From Streptomyces ardesiacus (GTDB lineage: Bacteria; Actinomycetota; Actinomycetes; Streptomycetales; Streptomycetaceae), in contig NZ_BEWC01000001.1 of assembly GCF_003112575.1 (NCBI RefSeq), forward strand, positions 248,001 through 312,000: a DNA stretch of 64,000 nt, in the 5' to 3' direction. A program made the translations under genes and the position numbers. The notes below the pieces were generated by a model. That model saw nothing but the letters and a program-made list of their open reading frames with translations. It was not told the origin of the DNA and did no database searches. Of this stretch, positions 12,732-21,011 are shown piece by piece (position 1 is the stretch's first letter; each line of letters starts with the position of its first letter).

Positions 12732-12892
12732 TCCCCGTTTCCGCCCTGAACGGGCCTCGTCCTCACACACCGGACGGGCCGGACACGGCCCGCCCGTGTC
12801 CCGACCGGGTCGGGTGGTGGGTGGAGACAGGCCGGGGGCCCGGGGGCGGAGCCCCCGGCGCGGACCGCACCGACGCCGGGCCGGCACAAACA

Positions 12893-12929
12893 GTAGGGCC
12901 CCGAACCCGACCCGGGTCCGGGGCCCTAC
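12893..12929 (-). terminator. Terminator hairpin of the psd-pssA operon
   Basis: Arms GTAGGGCCCCG (12893-12903) and CGGGGCCCTAC (12919-12929) extend past one mismatch into ACCCG/CGGGT, with a 3-nt loop. On the minus strand the stem is followed by a T-rich TGTTTGT. It lies 14 bp after the pssA stop codon. Confidence 0.8.
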
Positions 12930-12942
12930 CGACGTTCACACG

Positions 12943-13797
12943 TCACGGAAGCTGTGCCGCCCGTGCCTCCCGCCGGTTGTCGCGGAAGTTGTTCACCCGG
13001 CGAGCGGTGGCGAACAGGGGGATCACCGCCCCCATCACCAGCTGCAGCGCACACCCCGTCTGCAGCAGCAACTGCCCGCTCGGCGCGTCGAAGGCCCAGC
13101 CGGCCAGCAGACCCATCGACAGGACGATCCACGACAGCATCGCCACCGCGAGCCGCCCCCGCGGCTTCGGGTACTCGACCCGGCTCACCATCAGCCAGGC
13201 CGTGCCCAGGATCGCGAGCAGCGTCGCCACGAACGGCAGCTCCAGCAGCACGATCGACACCACCGTCAGTGCCCCGAACGGCGAGGGCATGCCCTGGAAG
13301 GTGCCGTCCTTGACGGTGACGCAGGAGAACCGCGCGAGCCGCAGCACCACCGCCAGCAGCACCACGATCGCCCCCACCGCCGCCACGCGCTGGTAGGCGT
13401 CGTCCGCGACCATGCCGTAGACGAGGACGAAGTACGCCGGAGCGAGTCCGAAGCTGATGAGGTCGGAGAGGTTGTCCAGCTCCGCGCCCATCGGCGAGCT
13501 GCGCAGCTTGCGGGCGACCAGACCGTCGAACAGGTCGAAGATCGCCGCGCACAGCATCAGGATCACCGCGGTGGCCGCGCTGTGCCGGGCCATGCCCGAC
13601 TCGTCGCTGCCCATGAGGTGCGGGATCAGGATGCCGGTGGTGGTGAAGTACACCGCCATGAAGCCGCACGTCGCGTTGCCGAGCGTGAGCGTGTCCGCTA
13701 TCGACAGGCGGAGCGAGAGCGGCATCTCCTCCTCGTCGTCCGCCTCGTCGGCCTCCGGCACCCATCCGGCCTGGGTCTGTGGATCAATCACGGTCAA
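12943..13797 (-). CDS. pssA: CDP-diacylglycerol--serine O-phosphatidyltransferase
   Basis: Makes phosphatidylserine from CDP-diacylglycerol and serine in the membrane. The CDP-alcohol phosphotransferase motif is complete: Asp88, Asp91-Gly92, Ala95-Arg96, Gly104, Asp108 and Asp112. Several hydrophobic helices follow, and the N-terminus is acidic and cytoplasmic (ADEADDEEE). The length of 284 residues is normal. It overlaps the end of psd, so it is translationally coupled. TTG 13797 has GGGGTGA 6 nt upstream; GTG 13791 is the alternative. Together with psd it makes phosphatidylethanolamine. Confidence 0.92.
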   Translation of the reverse strand: MTVIDPQTQAGWVPEADEADDEEEMPLSLRLSIADTLTLGNATCGFMAVYFTTTGILIPHLMGSDESGMARHSAATAVILMLCAAIFDLFDGLVARKLRSSPMGAELDNLSDLISFGLAPAYFVLVYGMVADDAYQRVAAVGAIVVLLAVVLRLARFSCVTVKDGTFQGMPSPFGALTVVSIVLLELPFVATLLAILGTAWLMVSRVEYPKPRGRLAVAMLSWIVLSMGLLAGWAFDAPSGQLLLQTGCALQLVMGAVIPLFATARRVNNFRDNRREARAAQLP

Positions 13798-14440
13798 TTC
13801 GAGTCACCCCAGCCACCGTCTTCTGGCCCACCTCGACGTCCACCTCGACGCCCTCCGGCAGGTACAGGTCGACGCGGGAGCCGAAGCGGATCAGACCGAC
13901 CCTCTCGCCCTGCTCGACCTTGGTGCCCTGCGGCACGTACGGGACGATGCGGCGGGCCACCGCGCCGGCGATCTGGATCATTTCGATGTCGCCGAGCTCG
14001 GTGTCGAAGTGCCACACGACGCGCTCGTTGTTCTCGCTCTCCTTGTTGAAAGCGGGAACGAAGCCGCCCGGCACGTGCTCGACCGACGTCACCGTGCCGG
14101 CCAGCGGGGCACGGTTGACGTGGACGTTGAGCGGGCTCATGAAGATCGCGACGCGGGTGCGGCCGTCCTTCCACGGCATGATGCTCTGCACCACACCGTC
14201 GGCGGGCGAGATGACCCGGCCCCGGGTGATCTCGCGCTCGGGGTCGCGGAAGAACCACAGCATCCCCGCCGCGAGCGCGGTGGCGGGGACGGCGACGGCC
14301 TTGGCGGTCCCGGAACGGCGGGCCCGCAGGAGGCTGACGGCTGCGGTGGCGACGGTCGGCAGAAGCCACGGCGATGCTCCGCGCGCGAGGCGTACGCCGG
14401 CCAGGCTGTCGCGAGGTGCAGAGGTTTGGCTGTGGGGCAT
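13784..14440 (-). CDS. psd: Phosphatidylserine decarboxylase, short (PSD-A) type
   Basis: Converts phosphatidylserine to phosphatidylethanolamine. The 218-residue proenzyme has WFFRDPERE, SPADGVVQSI, FMSPLNVHVNR and the self-cleavage site Gly187-Ser188 in RFGSRVDL. Cleavage gives a small alpha chain with the pyruvoyl group from Ser188. The N-terminal hydrophobic stretch (about 28-62) anchors it in the membrane. The ATG at 14440 has AAGGT 7 nt upstream. pssA overlaps its 3' end, so substrate and product enzymes are co-made. Confidence 0.92.
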   Translation of the reverse strand: MPHSQTSAPRDSLAGVRLARGASPWLLPTVATAAVSLLRARRSGTAKAVAVPATALAAGMLWFFRDPEREITRGRVISPADGVVQSIMPWKDGRTRVAIFMSPLNVHVNRAPLAGTVTSVEHVPGGFVPAFNKESENNERVVWHFDTELGDIEMIQIAGAVARRIVPYVPQGTKVEQGERVGLIRFGSRVDLYLPEGVEVDVEVGQKTVAGVTRIDRD

Positions 14441-14562
14441 GGATGACCTTCGTAGCGGATGATGCCGCGCTCTGACGGGGGACGGCGGCTTTCCGGCGAT
14501 CGTAGCGGCTTCCTGCCGCAACTGGGTAAGCCAGGAAGCCGAGTCGGCGGCCGAACAGTGCC

Positions 14563-14601
14563 TACGGGGTGTGACCTTCTTCTCCAAGAAAACACCCCGT
14601 A
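14563..14601 (-). terminator. Hairpin downstream of the ethylmalonyl-CoA operon
   Basis: TACGGGGTGT (14563-14572) and ACACCCCGTA (14592-14601) are perfect 10-bp arms. Inside the loop, TTCTT and AAGAA can pair further. It begins 10 bp after the mcd stop codon and includes a TTTT run on the minus strand. It probably ends the ccr-mcd transcript before psd. Confidence 0.65.
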
Positions 14602-14610
14602 TCCGGACAT

Positions 14611-15816
14611 CTAACCCTGGAATCGATACTCTTCGAGCAGTCGGCGGCCGATGATCATTTTCTGGATCTCGGCGGTGCCTTCACCGATGAGCAGCATCGG
14701 CGCCTCGCGGTAGAGACGCTCGATCTCGTACTCCTTGGAGAAGCCGTACCCGCCGTGGATCCGGAAGGCGTCCTCCACGACCTCCTTGCAGTACTCGGAG
14801 GCGAGGTACTTGGCCATCCCCGCTTCCAGGTCGTTTCGTTCGCCCGAGTCCTTTTTGCGTGCAGCGTTCACCATCATCGCATGCGCCGCCTCGACCTTGG
14901 TAGCCATCTCCGCGAGCTTGAACTGGATGGCCTGGTGCCGGGCGATCTGCTTGCCGAAAGTGTGGCGTTGCTGGGCGTACCGGACGCCCAGCTCGAAGGC
15001 ACGCTGAGCGACGCCGCAGCCACGCGCCGCCACATTCACGCGGCCCACCTCCACGCCGTCCATCATTTGGTAAAAACCTCGGCCCGTGACACCGCCGAGG
15101 ACGCGATTGGCCGGAATGCGCAGGCCGTCCATGACGAGTTCGGTCGTGTCGACGCCCTTGTACCCCATCTTGTCGATCTTGCCGGGGATGGTCAGGCCCG
15201 GCCGGACCTCGCCGAAGCCGGGCTCCTTCTCCACCAGGAAGGTCGTCATCGACTTGTGGGGAGCGGTCCCCTCCGGGTGACCTTCGTCACTCCGCACCAG
15301 GACGGCGACCAGCGACGACGTGCCGCCGTTCGTCAGCCACATCTTCTGGCCGTTCAGGACGTACTCCTCGCCGTCCCGCACCGCCTTCGAGGAGATCGCC
15401 GAGACGTCGGAGCCCAGCGCCGGCTCGGACATCGAGAAGGCGCCCCGGACGTCGCCCGCGGCCATGCGGGGCAGGAAGTGGTCCTTCTGTTCCTGCGTGC
15501 CGTGCTGCTTGAGCATGTAGGCCACGATGAAGTGCGTGTTGATGATGCCGGACACCGACATCCAGCCGCGGGCGATCTCCTCCACGCACAGGGCGTACGT
15601 CAGGAGCGACTCGCCCAGGCCCCCGTACTCCTCGGGGATCATCAGCCCGAACAGCCCGAGTTCCCTGAGCCCGTCGACGATGTCCTGCGGGTACTCGTCC
15701 CGGTGCTCCAGCTCGGTGGCGACCGGGATGATCTCCTTGTCCACGAAGTCCCGGACGGTGGAGAGGATCTCCCGCTGGACGTCCGTGAGGCCGTGGGTCT
15801 GGGCGAGACGGCTCAT
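14611..15816 (-). CDS. mcd: Acyl-CoA dehydrogenase, (2S)-methylsuccinyl-CoA dehydrogenase of the ethylmalonyl-CoA pathway
   Basis: An FAD-dependent dehydrogenase predicted to oxidise methylsuccinyl-CoA to mesaconyl-CoA. It is a 401-residue acyl-CoA dehydrogenase with PEEYGGLG, AFSMSEPALGSD, QKMWLTNGG, the QRHTFGKQIA helix and the catalytic base at Glu379 in LIGEGTAEIQ. The specific substrate comes from its place as the last gene of the ccr operon. As I recall, the Rhodobacter Mcd is about 550 residues, so this one is the shorter, ordinary ACAD length. Its ATG directly follows the mch stop (TAGATG), with AGGGGAAG as ribosome site. A generic acyl-CoA dehydrogenase role cannot be excluded from sequence alone. 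Confidence 0.85.
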   Translation of the reverse strand: MSRLAQTHGLTDVQREILSTVRDFVDKEIIPVATELEHRDEYPQDIVDGLRELGLFGLMIPEEYGGLGESLLTYALCVEEIARGWMSVSGIINTHFIVAYMLKQHGTQEQKDHFLPRMAAGDVRGAFSMSEPALGSDVSAISSKAVRDGEEYVLNGQKMWLTNGGTSSLVAVLVRSDEGHPEGTAPHKSMTTFLVEKEPGFGEVRPGLTIPGKIDKMGYKGVDTTELVMDGLRIPANRVLGGVTGRGFYQMMDGVEVGRVNVAARGCGVAQRAFELGVRYAQQRHTFGKQIARHQAIQFKLAEMATKVEAAHAMMVNAARKKDSGERNDLEAGMAKYLASEYCKEVVEDAFRIHGGYGFSKEYEIERLYREAPMLLIGEGTAEIQKMIIGRRLLEEYRFQG

Positions 15817-16329
15817 CTACTTCCCCTGTTCCTTCAGCTCGGGGCGGCCCGGCTGCTCGCCGCCGCGCTCCTTGGTGTACGTCTCGGTCGGCACCATCAC
15901 CTTGCGGCGGAAGACGCACACGAGCGTGCCGTCCTGCTTGTAGCCCTTGGTCTCGACGTGGACGATGCCGCGGTCGTCCTTCGACCTGGACGGCCACTTG
16001 TCGAGCACCGTCGTCTGGCCGTAGAGCGTGTCGCCGTGGAAGGTCGGAGCCACGTGCCTGAGCGACTCGATCTCCAGGTTGGCGATCGCCTTGCCGGAGA
16101 CGTCCGGGACGGACATGCCGAGCAGGAGCGAGTAGATGTAGTTGCCCACCACCACGTTCTTGCCGAAGTCCGTCGTCCGCTCGGCGTAGTTGGCGTCCAT
16201 GTGGAGCGGGTGGTGGTTCATCGTCAGGAGACAGAACAGGTGGTCGTCGTACTCCGTGACCGTCTTGCCCGGCCAGTGCTTGTACGTCGCCCCGACCTCG
16301 AACTCCTCGTAGGTGCGTCCGAACTGCAT
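15817..16329 (-). CDS. mch: MaoC-family hydratase, mesaconyl-CoA hydratase
   Basis: Predicted to hydrate mesaconyl-CoA to beta-methylmalyl-CoA. It is a 170-residue single hot-dog domain. The hydratase core TMNHHPLHMDANYA supplies the catalytic Asn/His region, and the C-terminal strand VHVETKGYKQDG is typical of MaoC proteins. The function follows from the operon: it sits between the CoA lyase and the dehydrogenase. Proteobacterial Mch, as I recall it, is a double hot-dog of about 340 residues, so the single-domain form would act as a dimer. The ribosome site GGAGGG lies over the end of mcl. Confidence 0.85.
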   Translation of the reverse strand: MQFGRTYEEFEVGATYKHWPGKTVTEYDDHLFCLLTMNHHPLHMDANYAERTTDFGKNVVVGNYIYSLLLGMSVPDVSGKAIANLEIESLRHVAPTFHGDTLYGQTTVLDKWPSRSKDDRGIVHVETKGYKQDGTLVCVFRRKVMVPTETYTKERGGEQPGRPELKEQGK

Positions 16330-16334
16330 GGCGC

Positions 16335-17297
16335 TCAGCCCTCCGGGATCTCGAACTTCGACGTGCGCCGCATGCCGGCCGCGCGCCCCTTGCCGGAGAC
16401 GACCAGCGCCATCTTGCGGCTGGCCTCGTCGATCATCTCGTCGCCGAGCATCGCCGAGCCCTTCTTGCCGCCCGCCTCGGACGTGTAGTAGTCGTACGCG
16501 TCCAGGATCAGCTCGGCGTGGTCGTAGTCCTCCTGGGAGGGCGAGAAGATCTCGTTGGACGCCTCCACCTGGCCGGGGTGCAGGACCCACTTGCCGTCGA
16601 AGCCGAGGGCGGCGGCGCGCCGCGCGACCTCGCGGTAGCCGTCGACGTTGCGGATCTGGAGGTAGGGGCCGTCGATCGCCTGGAGGTTGTTGGCGCGGGC
16701 GGCCATCAGGATCTTCATCAGGATGTAGTGGTAGGCGTCGGCCGGGTAGCCGGGCGGCTGCTCGCCCACCACCAGAGACTTCATGTTGATGGACGCCATG
16801 AAGTCGGCCGGGCCGAAGATGATGGTCTCCACGCGCGGGCTCGCCTGGGCGATCTCGTTGACGTTGTTGAGACCCTGCGCGTTCTCGATCTGCGCCTCGA
16901 TGCCGATCCGGCCGACCTCGAAGCCCATCGTCTTCTCGATCTGGGTGAGGAGGAGGTCGAGCGCGACGACCTGCTGGGCGTCCTGGACCTTCGGCAGCAT
17001 GATGCAGTCCAGGTTCTGGCCCGCGCCCTCGACCACCGTCACGACGTCCCGGTACGTCCACTCGGTCGTCCAGTCGTTGACGCGCACGACGCGGGTCTTG
17101 CCGGTCCAGTCGCCCTCGTTGAGGAACTTGACGATGGTGTGCCGCGCCTCCGGCTTGGCGAGCGGAGCGCAGGCGTCCTCCAGGTCGAGGAAGACCTGGT
17201 CCGCCGGGAGGCCCTGGGCCTTCTCCAGGAAGCGGGGGTTGCTTCCCGGGACCGCCAGGCAGGAGCGGCGGGGGCGAAGCCGGTTGACGGTCGTCAT
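16335..17297 (-). CDS. mcl: HpcH/HpaI (CitE-like) CoA-ester lyase, L-malyl-CoA/beta-methylmalyl-CoA lyase
   Basis: Cleaves beta-methylmalyl-CoA to glyoxylate and propionyl-CoA. The 320-residue protein shows RSCLAVPGSNPRFLEKA, the acidic VFLDLEDACAP metal site, IGIEAQIENAQGL with the second metal-binding Glu, IIFGPADFMAS and KWVLHPGQVEASNE. The length equals that of known Mcl proteins. Its start overlaps the ecm stop by 4 bp (ATGA) with GGAGG upstream, so it is coupled. Many annotations call it a citrate lyase beta subunit; no alpha or gamma subunit is present, so lyase in this pathway is the better call. Confidence 0.9.
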   Translation of the reverse strand: MTTVNRLRPRRSCLAVPGSNPRFLEKAQGLPADQVFLDLEDACAPLAKPEARHTIVKFLNEGDWTGKTRVVRVNDWTTEWTYRDVVTVVEGAGQNLDCIMLPKVQDAQQVVALDLLLTQIEKTMGFEVGRIGIEAQIENAQGLNNVNEIAQASPRVETIIFGPADFMASINMKSLVVGEQPPGYPADAYHYILMKILMAARANNLQAIDGPYLQIRNVDGYREVARRAAALGFDGKWVLHPGQVEASNEIFSPSQEDYDHAELILDAYDYYTSEAGGKKGSAMLGDEMIDEASRKMALVVSGKGRAAGMRRTSKFEIPEG

Positions 17298-19321
17298 GCG
17301 GGGACCTCCAGGGGGTCGAGCTTGTTCGCGTTCCGGATCTCGTCGACGATCCGGCCGATGATGCCGGTGATGTCGAAGTCCTTCGGGGTGAAGACCGCGG
17401 CCACTCCCGCGGCCCGCAGTTCCTCGGCGTCACCGTTCGGGATGATGCCACCGGCGATCACCGGTATATCTGTGGCACCGGCCACACGGAGCCGTTCGAG
17501 CACGTCCGGCACCAGTTGGGCGTGCGAGCCCGACAGGATGGACAGGCCCACCGCGTGCACGTCCTCCGCGAGCGCGGCGTCCACGATCTGCTCCGGAGTG
17601 AGCCGGATGCCCTGGTACACCACCTCGAACCCGGCGTCGCGGGCCCGCACGGCGATCTGCTCGGCGCCGTTGGAGTGGCCGTCCAGGCCGGGCTTGCCGA
17701 CCAGGAAGCGGAGCTTGCCGACGCCCATCTCCTTGGCCGTCAGCTCCACCTTGCGGCGCACCTCCGACAGGGCCGAGCCCTCCTCGGCGGTGACCGCCAC
17801 CGGCGCCGAGGACACTCCGGTCGGCGCCCGGAACTCGCCGAAGACCTCGCGCAGCGCCCCGGCCCACTCGCCGGTCGTGGCGCCGGCGCGGGCGCACTCC
17901 AGGGTGGCCTCCATGAGGTTGCCGGTGCCGCGCGCGGCCTCCTTCAGCTTCTCCAGCGCCTTGCAGGGCCGCGGGTGGTTGAAGGGCGGCTGGTAGCGGG
18001 TGTCCCGCCAGGCGCGCAGCGAGGCGATCACGCGGGCCTCCACCGCCGGGTCGACCGTCTGGATCGCGGTGTCCAGGTCGGCGGTGAGCGGGTTGGGCTC
18101 GGTGCCCTCGAAGGCGTTGACCCCGATGATCTTCTCCTCGCCGGACTCGATCCGGGCCCGGCGTGCGGCGTGCGAGGCGACGAGCTGCGACTTGAGGTAG
18201 CCGGACTCGACGGCGGCCATCGCGCCGCCCATCTCCTGGATGCGCTCGATCTCCGCGGACGCCGCCTCGACCAGCTCGTCGACCTTCGCCCCGATCACCT
18301 TCGAGCCCTCGAAGATGTCCTCGTACTCCAGCAGGTCGCTCTCGTGCGCCAGCACCTGCTGGATGCGCAGCGACCACTGCTGGTCCCAGGGGCGGGGCAG
18401 GCCCAGCGCCTCGTTCCAGGCCGGCAACTGCACGGCACGCGCGCGTGCGTCCTTGGAGAGGGTGACCGCCAGCATCTCCAGCACGATCCGCTGGACGTTG
18501 TTCTCCGGCTGCGCCTCGGTCAGGCCGAGGGAGTTGACCTGGACGCCGTAGCGGAAGCGGCGGTGCTTGGGGTCCTCGATGCCGTAGCGCTCGCGGGTGA
18601 CGCGGTCCCAGATGCGGCCGAAGGCGCGCATCTTGCACATCTCCTCGATGAAGCGGACGCCCGCGTTCACGAAGAAGGAGATCCGGCCGACCACGTCGCC
18701 CATGCGCTCCTGCGGCACCTGGCCGCTGTCGCGCACCGCGTCGAGCACGGCGATCGCGGTGGACATCGCGTACGCGATCTCCTGCACCGGCGTGGCGCCC
18801 GCCTCCTGCAGGTGGTAGCTGCAGATGTTGATCGGGTTCCACTTCGGCAGGTGGGAGACCGTGTACGCGATCATGTCCGTCGTCAGACGGAGCGACGGGC
18901 CCGGCGGGAAGACGTGCGTCCCCCGGGACAGGTACTCCTTGACGATGTCGTTCTGGGTCGTGCCCTGGAGCTTGGTGATGTCCGCGCCCTGCTCCTCGGC
19001 GACGACCTGGTAGAGCGCCAGCAGCCACATGGCCGTGGCGTTGATGGTCATCGAGGTGTTCATCTGCTCCAGGGGGATGTCCTGGAAGAGCCGGCGCATG
19101 TCGCCGAGGTGCGCGACCGGCACGCCGACCCGGCCGACCTCGCCGCGGGCGAGGACGTGGTCGGAGTCGTAGCCGGTCTGGGTCGGCAGGTCGAAGGCGA
19201 CCGACAGACCCGTCTGTCCCTTGGCGAGGTTGCGCCGGTACAGCTCGTTGGACGCCTCGGCCGTGGAGTGACCGGCGTAGGTGCGCATGAGCCACGGCCG
19301 GTCCTTCTGACGCTCACTCAT
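17294..19321 (-). CDS. ecm: Adenosylcobalamin-dependent ethylmalonyl-CoA mutase
   Basis: Rearranges (2R)-ethylmalonyl-CoA to methylsuccinyl-CoA. The 675-residue protein has the mutase barrel with [31 protein letters not shown] and [11 protein letters not shown], then a C-terminal B12 domain containing [16 protein letters not shown] (DxHxxG), [12 protein letters not shown] and [13 protein letters not shown]. It belongs to the MeaA branch rather than methylmalonyl-CoA mutase (single polypeptide, position directly after ccr). It starts 10 bp after the ccr stop with GAGGAG as ribosome site. B12 supply will limit the pathway. Often annotated meaA. Confidence 0.93.
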   Translation of the reverse strand: MSERQKDRPWLMRTYAGHSTAEASNELYRRNLAKGQTGLSVAFDLPTQTGYDSDHVLARGEVGRVGVPVAHLGDMRRLFQDIPLEQMNTSMTINATAMWLLALYQVVAEEQGADITKLQGTTQNDIVKEYLSRGTHVFPPGPSLRLTTDMIAYTVSHLPKWNPINICSYHLQEAGATPVQEIAYAMSTAIAVLDAVRDSGQVPQERMGDVVGRISFFVNAGVRFIEEMCKMRAFGRIWDRVTRERYGIEDPKHRRFRYGVQVNSLGLTEAQPENNVQRIVLEMLAVTLSKDARARAVQLPAWNEALGLPRPWDQQWSLRIQQVLAHESDLLEYEDIFEGSKVIGAKVDELVEAASAEIERIQEMGGAMAAVESGYLKSQLVASHAARRARIESGEEKIIGVNAFEGTEPNPLTADLDTAIQTVDPAVEARVIASLRAWRDTRYQPPFNHPRPCKALEKLKEAARGTGNLMEATLECARAGATTGEWAGALREVFGEFRAPTGVSSAPVAVTAEEGSALSEVRRKVELTAKEMGVGKLRFLVGKPGLDGHSNGAEQIAVRARDAGFEVVYQGIRLTPEQIVDAALAEDVHAVGLSILSGSHAQLVPDVLERLRVAGATDIPVIAGGIIPNGDAEELRAAGVAAVFTPKDFDITGIIGRIVDEIRNANKLDPLEVPA

Positions 19322-19331
19322 CCGGTGCTCC

Positions 19332-20675
19332 TCAGACGTTCCGGAAGCGGTTGATGGCGTCGAGGTGCTGCGCGCGCTTGTCCCGGTCGCGCACGCCCAG
19401 GCCCTCCTCGGGCGCCAGGCACAGCACGCCGACCTTGCCCTGGTGGAGGTTGCGGTGGACGTCGTAGGCGGCCTGGCCGGTGTCCTCCAGGGAGTACACC
19501 TTGGAGAGCGTGGGGTGGATCCTGCCCTTGGCGACGAGGCGGTTGGCCTCCCAGGCCTCGCGGTAGTTGGCGAAGTGGGAGCCGATGATGCGCTTCAGGG
19601 ACATCCACAGGTAGCGGTTGTCGTACTCGTGCATGTAGCCCGAGGTCGAGGCGCAGGTGGTGATGGTGCCGCCCTTGCGGGTGACGAAGACGGAGGCGCC
19701 GAAGGTCTCGCGCCCGGGGTGTTCGAAGACGATGTCGATGTCCTCGCCGCCGGTGAGTTCCCGGATGCGCTTGCCGAAGCGCTTCCACTCCTTCGGGTCC
19801 TGGGTCTGCTCGTCCTTCCAGAACCTGTAGCCCTCGGCGTTGCGGTCGATGATCGCCTCGGCGCCCATCGAGCGGCAGATCTCCGCCTTCTGCGGCGAGG
19901 AGACGACACAGATCGGGTTGGCGCCGCCGGCCAGGGCGAACTGCGTGGCGTACGAACCGAGTCCGCCGCTGGCGCCCCAGATGAGGACGTTGTCGCCCTG
20001 CTTCATGCCGGCGCCGTTGCGGGAGACGAGCTGGCGGTAGGCGGTGGAGTTGACCAGCCCGGGCGCGGCGGCCTCCTCCCAGCTGAGGTGGTCCGGCTTC
20101 GGCATCAGCTGGTTGGACTTGACCAGCGCGATCTCCGCCAGGCCGCCGAAGTTCGTCTCGAAGCCCCAGATGCGCTGCTCGGGGTCGAGCATCGTGTCGT
20201 TGTGGCCGTCGGACGACTCCAGTTCGACGGAGAGGCAGTGCGCGACGACCTCGTCGCCCGGCTGCCAGGCGTTGACGCCCGGGCCGGTGCGCAGCACCAC
20301 GCCCGCGAGATCGGAGCCGATGACGTGGTACGGCAGGTCGTGGCGCCTGGCCAGCTCGTTGGTGCGGCCGTAGCGCTCCAGGAACCCGAAGGTGGACAGC
20401 GGCTCGAAGATCGAGGTCCACACCGAGTTGTAGTTGACCGAGGAGGCCATGACGGCCACCAGGGCCTCGCCCGGGCCCAGCTCCGGCACGGGCACCTCGT
20501 CCAGGTGGATCGACTTGCGGGGGTCCTTGTCGCGGGTTGCGAGGCCCGCGAACATCTCCGTCTCGTCCTTGTGCACGGTGATCGCGCGGTACGACTCGGG
20601 GAGCGGCAGCGCGGCGATGTCGGCCTTGGTGGAGTCGGGCGACTGGATCGCGTCCAGGATGTCCTTCACGGTCAC
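19332..20675 (-). CDS. ccr: Crotonyl-CoA carboxylase/reductase
   Basis: Reductive carboxylation of crotonyl-CoA to ethylmalonyl-CoA with NADPH and CO2. It is a 447-residue MDR-superfamily protein with the extended Ccr N-terminus. The residues that hold CO2 in the Kitasatospora enzyme (recalled as Asn81, Phe170, Glu171, His365) are present here as Asn81, Phe172, Glu173 and His367. NADPH binding is at WGASGGLGSYATQFA. The GTG at 20675 has GGAGG 7 nt upstream. It is the first gene of the pathway operon and the defining enzyme; its product also serves as a butyryl-type polyketide extender unit. The leader is about 130 nt if the promoter at 20816-20844 is right. Confidence 0.96.
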   Translation of the reverse strand: MTVKDILDAIQSPDSTKADIAALPLPESYRAITVHKDETEMFAGLATRDKDPRKSIHLDEVPVPELGPGEALVAVMASSVNYNSVWTSIFEPLSTFGFLERYGRTNELARRHDLPYHVIGSDLAGVVLRTGPGVNAWQPGDEVVAHCLSVELESSDGHNDTMLDPEQRIWGFETNFGGLAEIALVKSNQLMPKPDHLSWEEAAAPGLVNSTAYRQLVSRNGAGMKQGDNVLIWGASGGLGSYATQFALAGGANPICVVSSPQKAEICRSMGAEAIIDRNAEGYRFWKDEQTQDPKEWKRFGKRIRELTGGEDIDIVFEHPGRETFGASVFVTRKGGTITTCASTSGYMHEYDNRYLWMSLKRIIGSHFANYREAWEANRLVAKGRIHPTLSKVYSLEDTGQAAYDVHRNLHQGKVGVLCLAPEEGLGVRDRDKRAQHLDAINRFRNV

Positions 20676-20815
20676 GGTGTTGCCTCCGGCGGTGAGCGCC
20701 CTGAGGGAGGGGCGCTGAGGGGTACGTCGGTGCTGCTGAGGTGAGGGTGTGTGCCTGTGACGCAGGCGTTCGGGGCGCGCAGGGGATGAGGTGCGGGGAC
20801 AGCCCGAACACCTTC

Positions 20816-20857
20816 AACGTATGACACCGCGTGTCACCTCGCAAGGCACTGAGTGCC
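20816..20857 (-). promoter_or_regulatory. Promoter of the ccr operon with palindromic operator in the spacer
   Basis: On the minus strand TTGCGA (20844-20839) and TACGTT (20821-20816) are separated by exactly 17 bp. The spacer contains the perfect palindrome TGACAC-cgc-GTGTCA (20822-20836 on the plus strand). A second palindrome, GGCACT-G-AGTGCC, directly abuts the -35 on its upstream side. Binding at the spacer would block RNA polymerase. The TetR protein encoded next door is the obvious candidate, but this is inference. Confidence 0.7.
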
Positions 20858-20961
20858 AGAAGCTGATCTCAGATGAAATCTTTACGCTTCAGATGAGCGA
20901 TGATCGATCGAAACGCCTCTCCCGGGCAGTGGGCCCAGGGCGAAAAAGGGGCGCTGACATG

Positions 20962-20989
20962 CAAAAACGGCCACCCGGTGGGTGGCCGT
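20962..20989 (-). terminator. Intrinsic terminator of the TetR gene
   Basis: ACGGCCACCC (20967-20976) and GGGTGGCCGT (20980-20989) make a perfect 10-bp stem with a 3-nt loop. On the minus strand it is followed by TTTTTGC. A textbook terminator 22 bp after the stop codon, it separates the regulator from the ccr operon. Confidence 0.92.
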
Positions 20990-21011
20990 CGTCACAGTGC
21001 GGAAGGGACGG

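Larger units (their letters stand above)
20676..21011. other. 336-bp gap between TetR gene and ccr: terminator, promoter and leader
   Basis: No gene. On the minus strand it holds, in order, the terminator of the TetR gene (20962-20989), two TCAGATGA repeats exactly 20 bp apart (20869-20876 and 20889-20896), the palindrome GGCACT-G-AGTGCC (20845-20857), a -35/-10 pair with a second palindrome in its spacer (20816-20844), then a long leader. Near its 3' end AGCGCCC (20695-20701) and GGGCGCT (20710-20716) can form a hairpin, 7 nt before the ccr ribosome site. Confidence 0.7.

Noticed and set aside
16335..17297. Citrate lyase beta subunit
   Set aside because: No alpha or gamma subunits are present, and its place in the ccr operon fits beta-methylmalyl-CoA lyase.
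20676..20820. Cobalamin riboswitch in the leader of the B12-dependent operon
   Set aside because: I found no B12-box-like core or matching set of helices, only simple hairpins.
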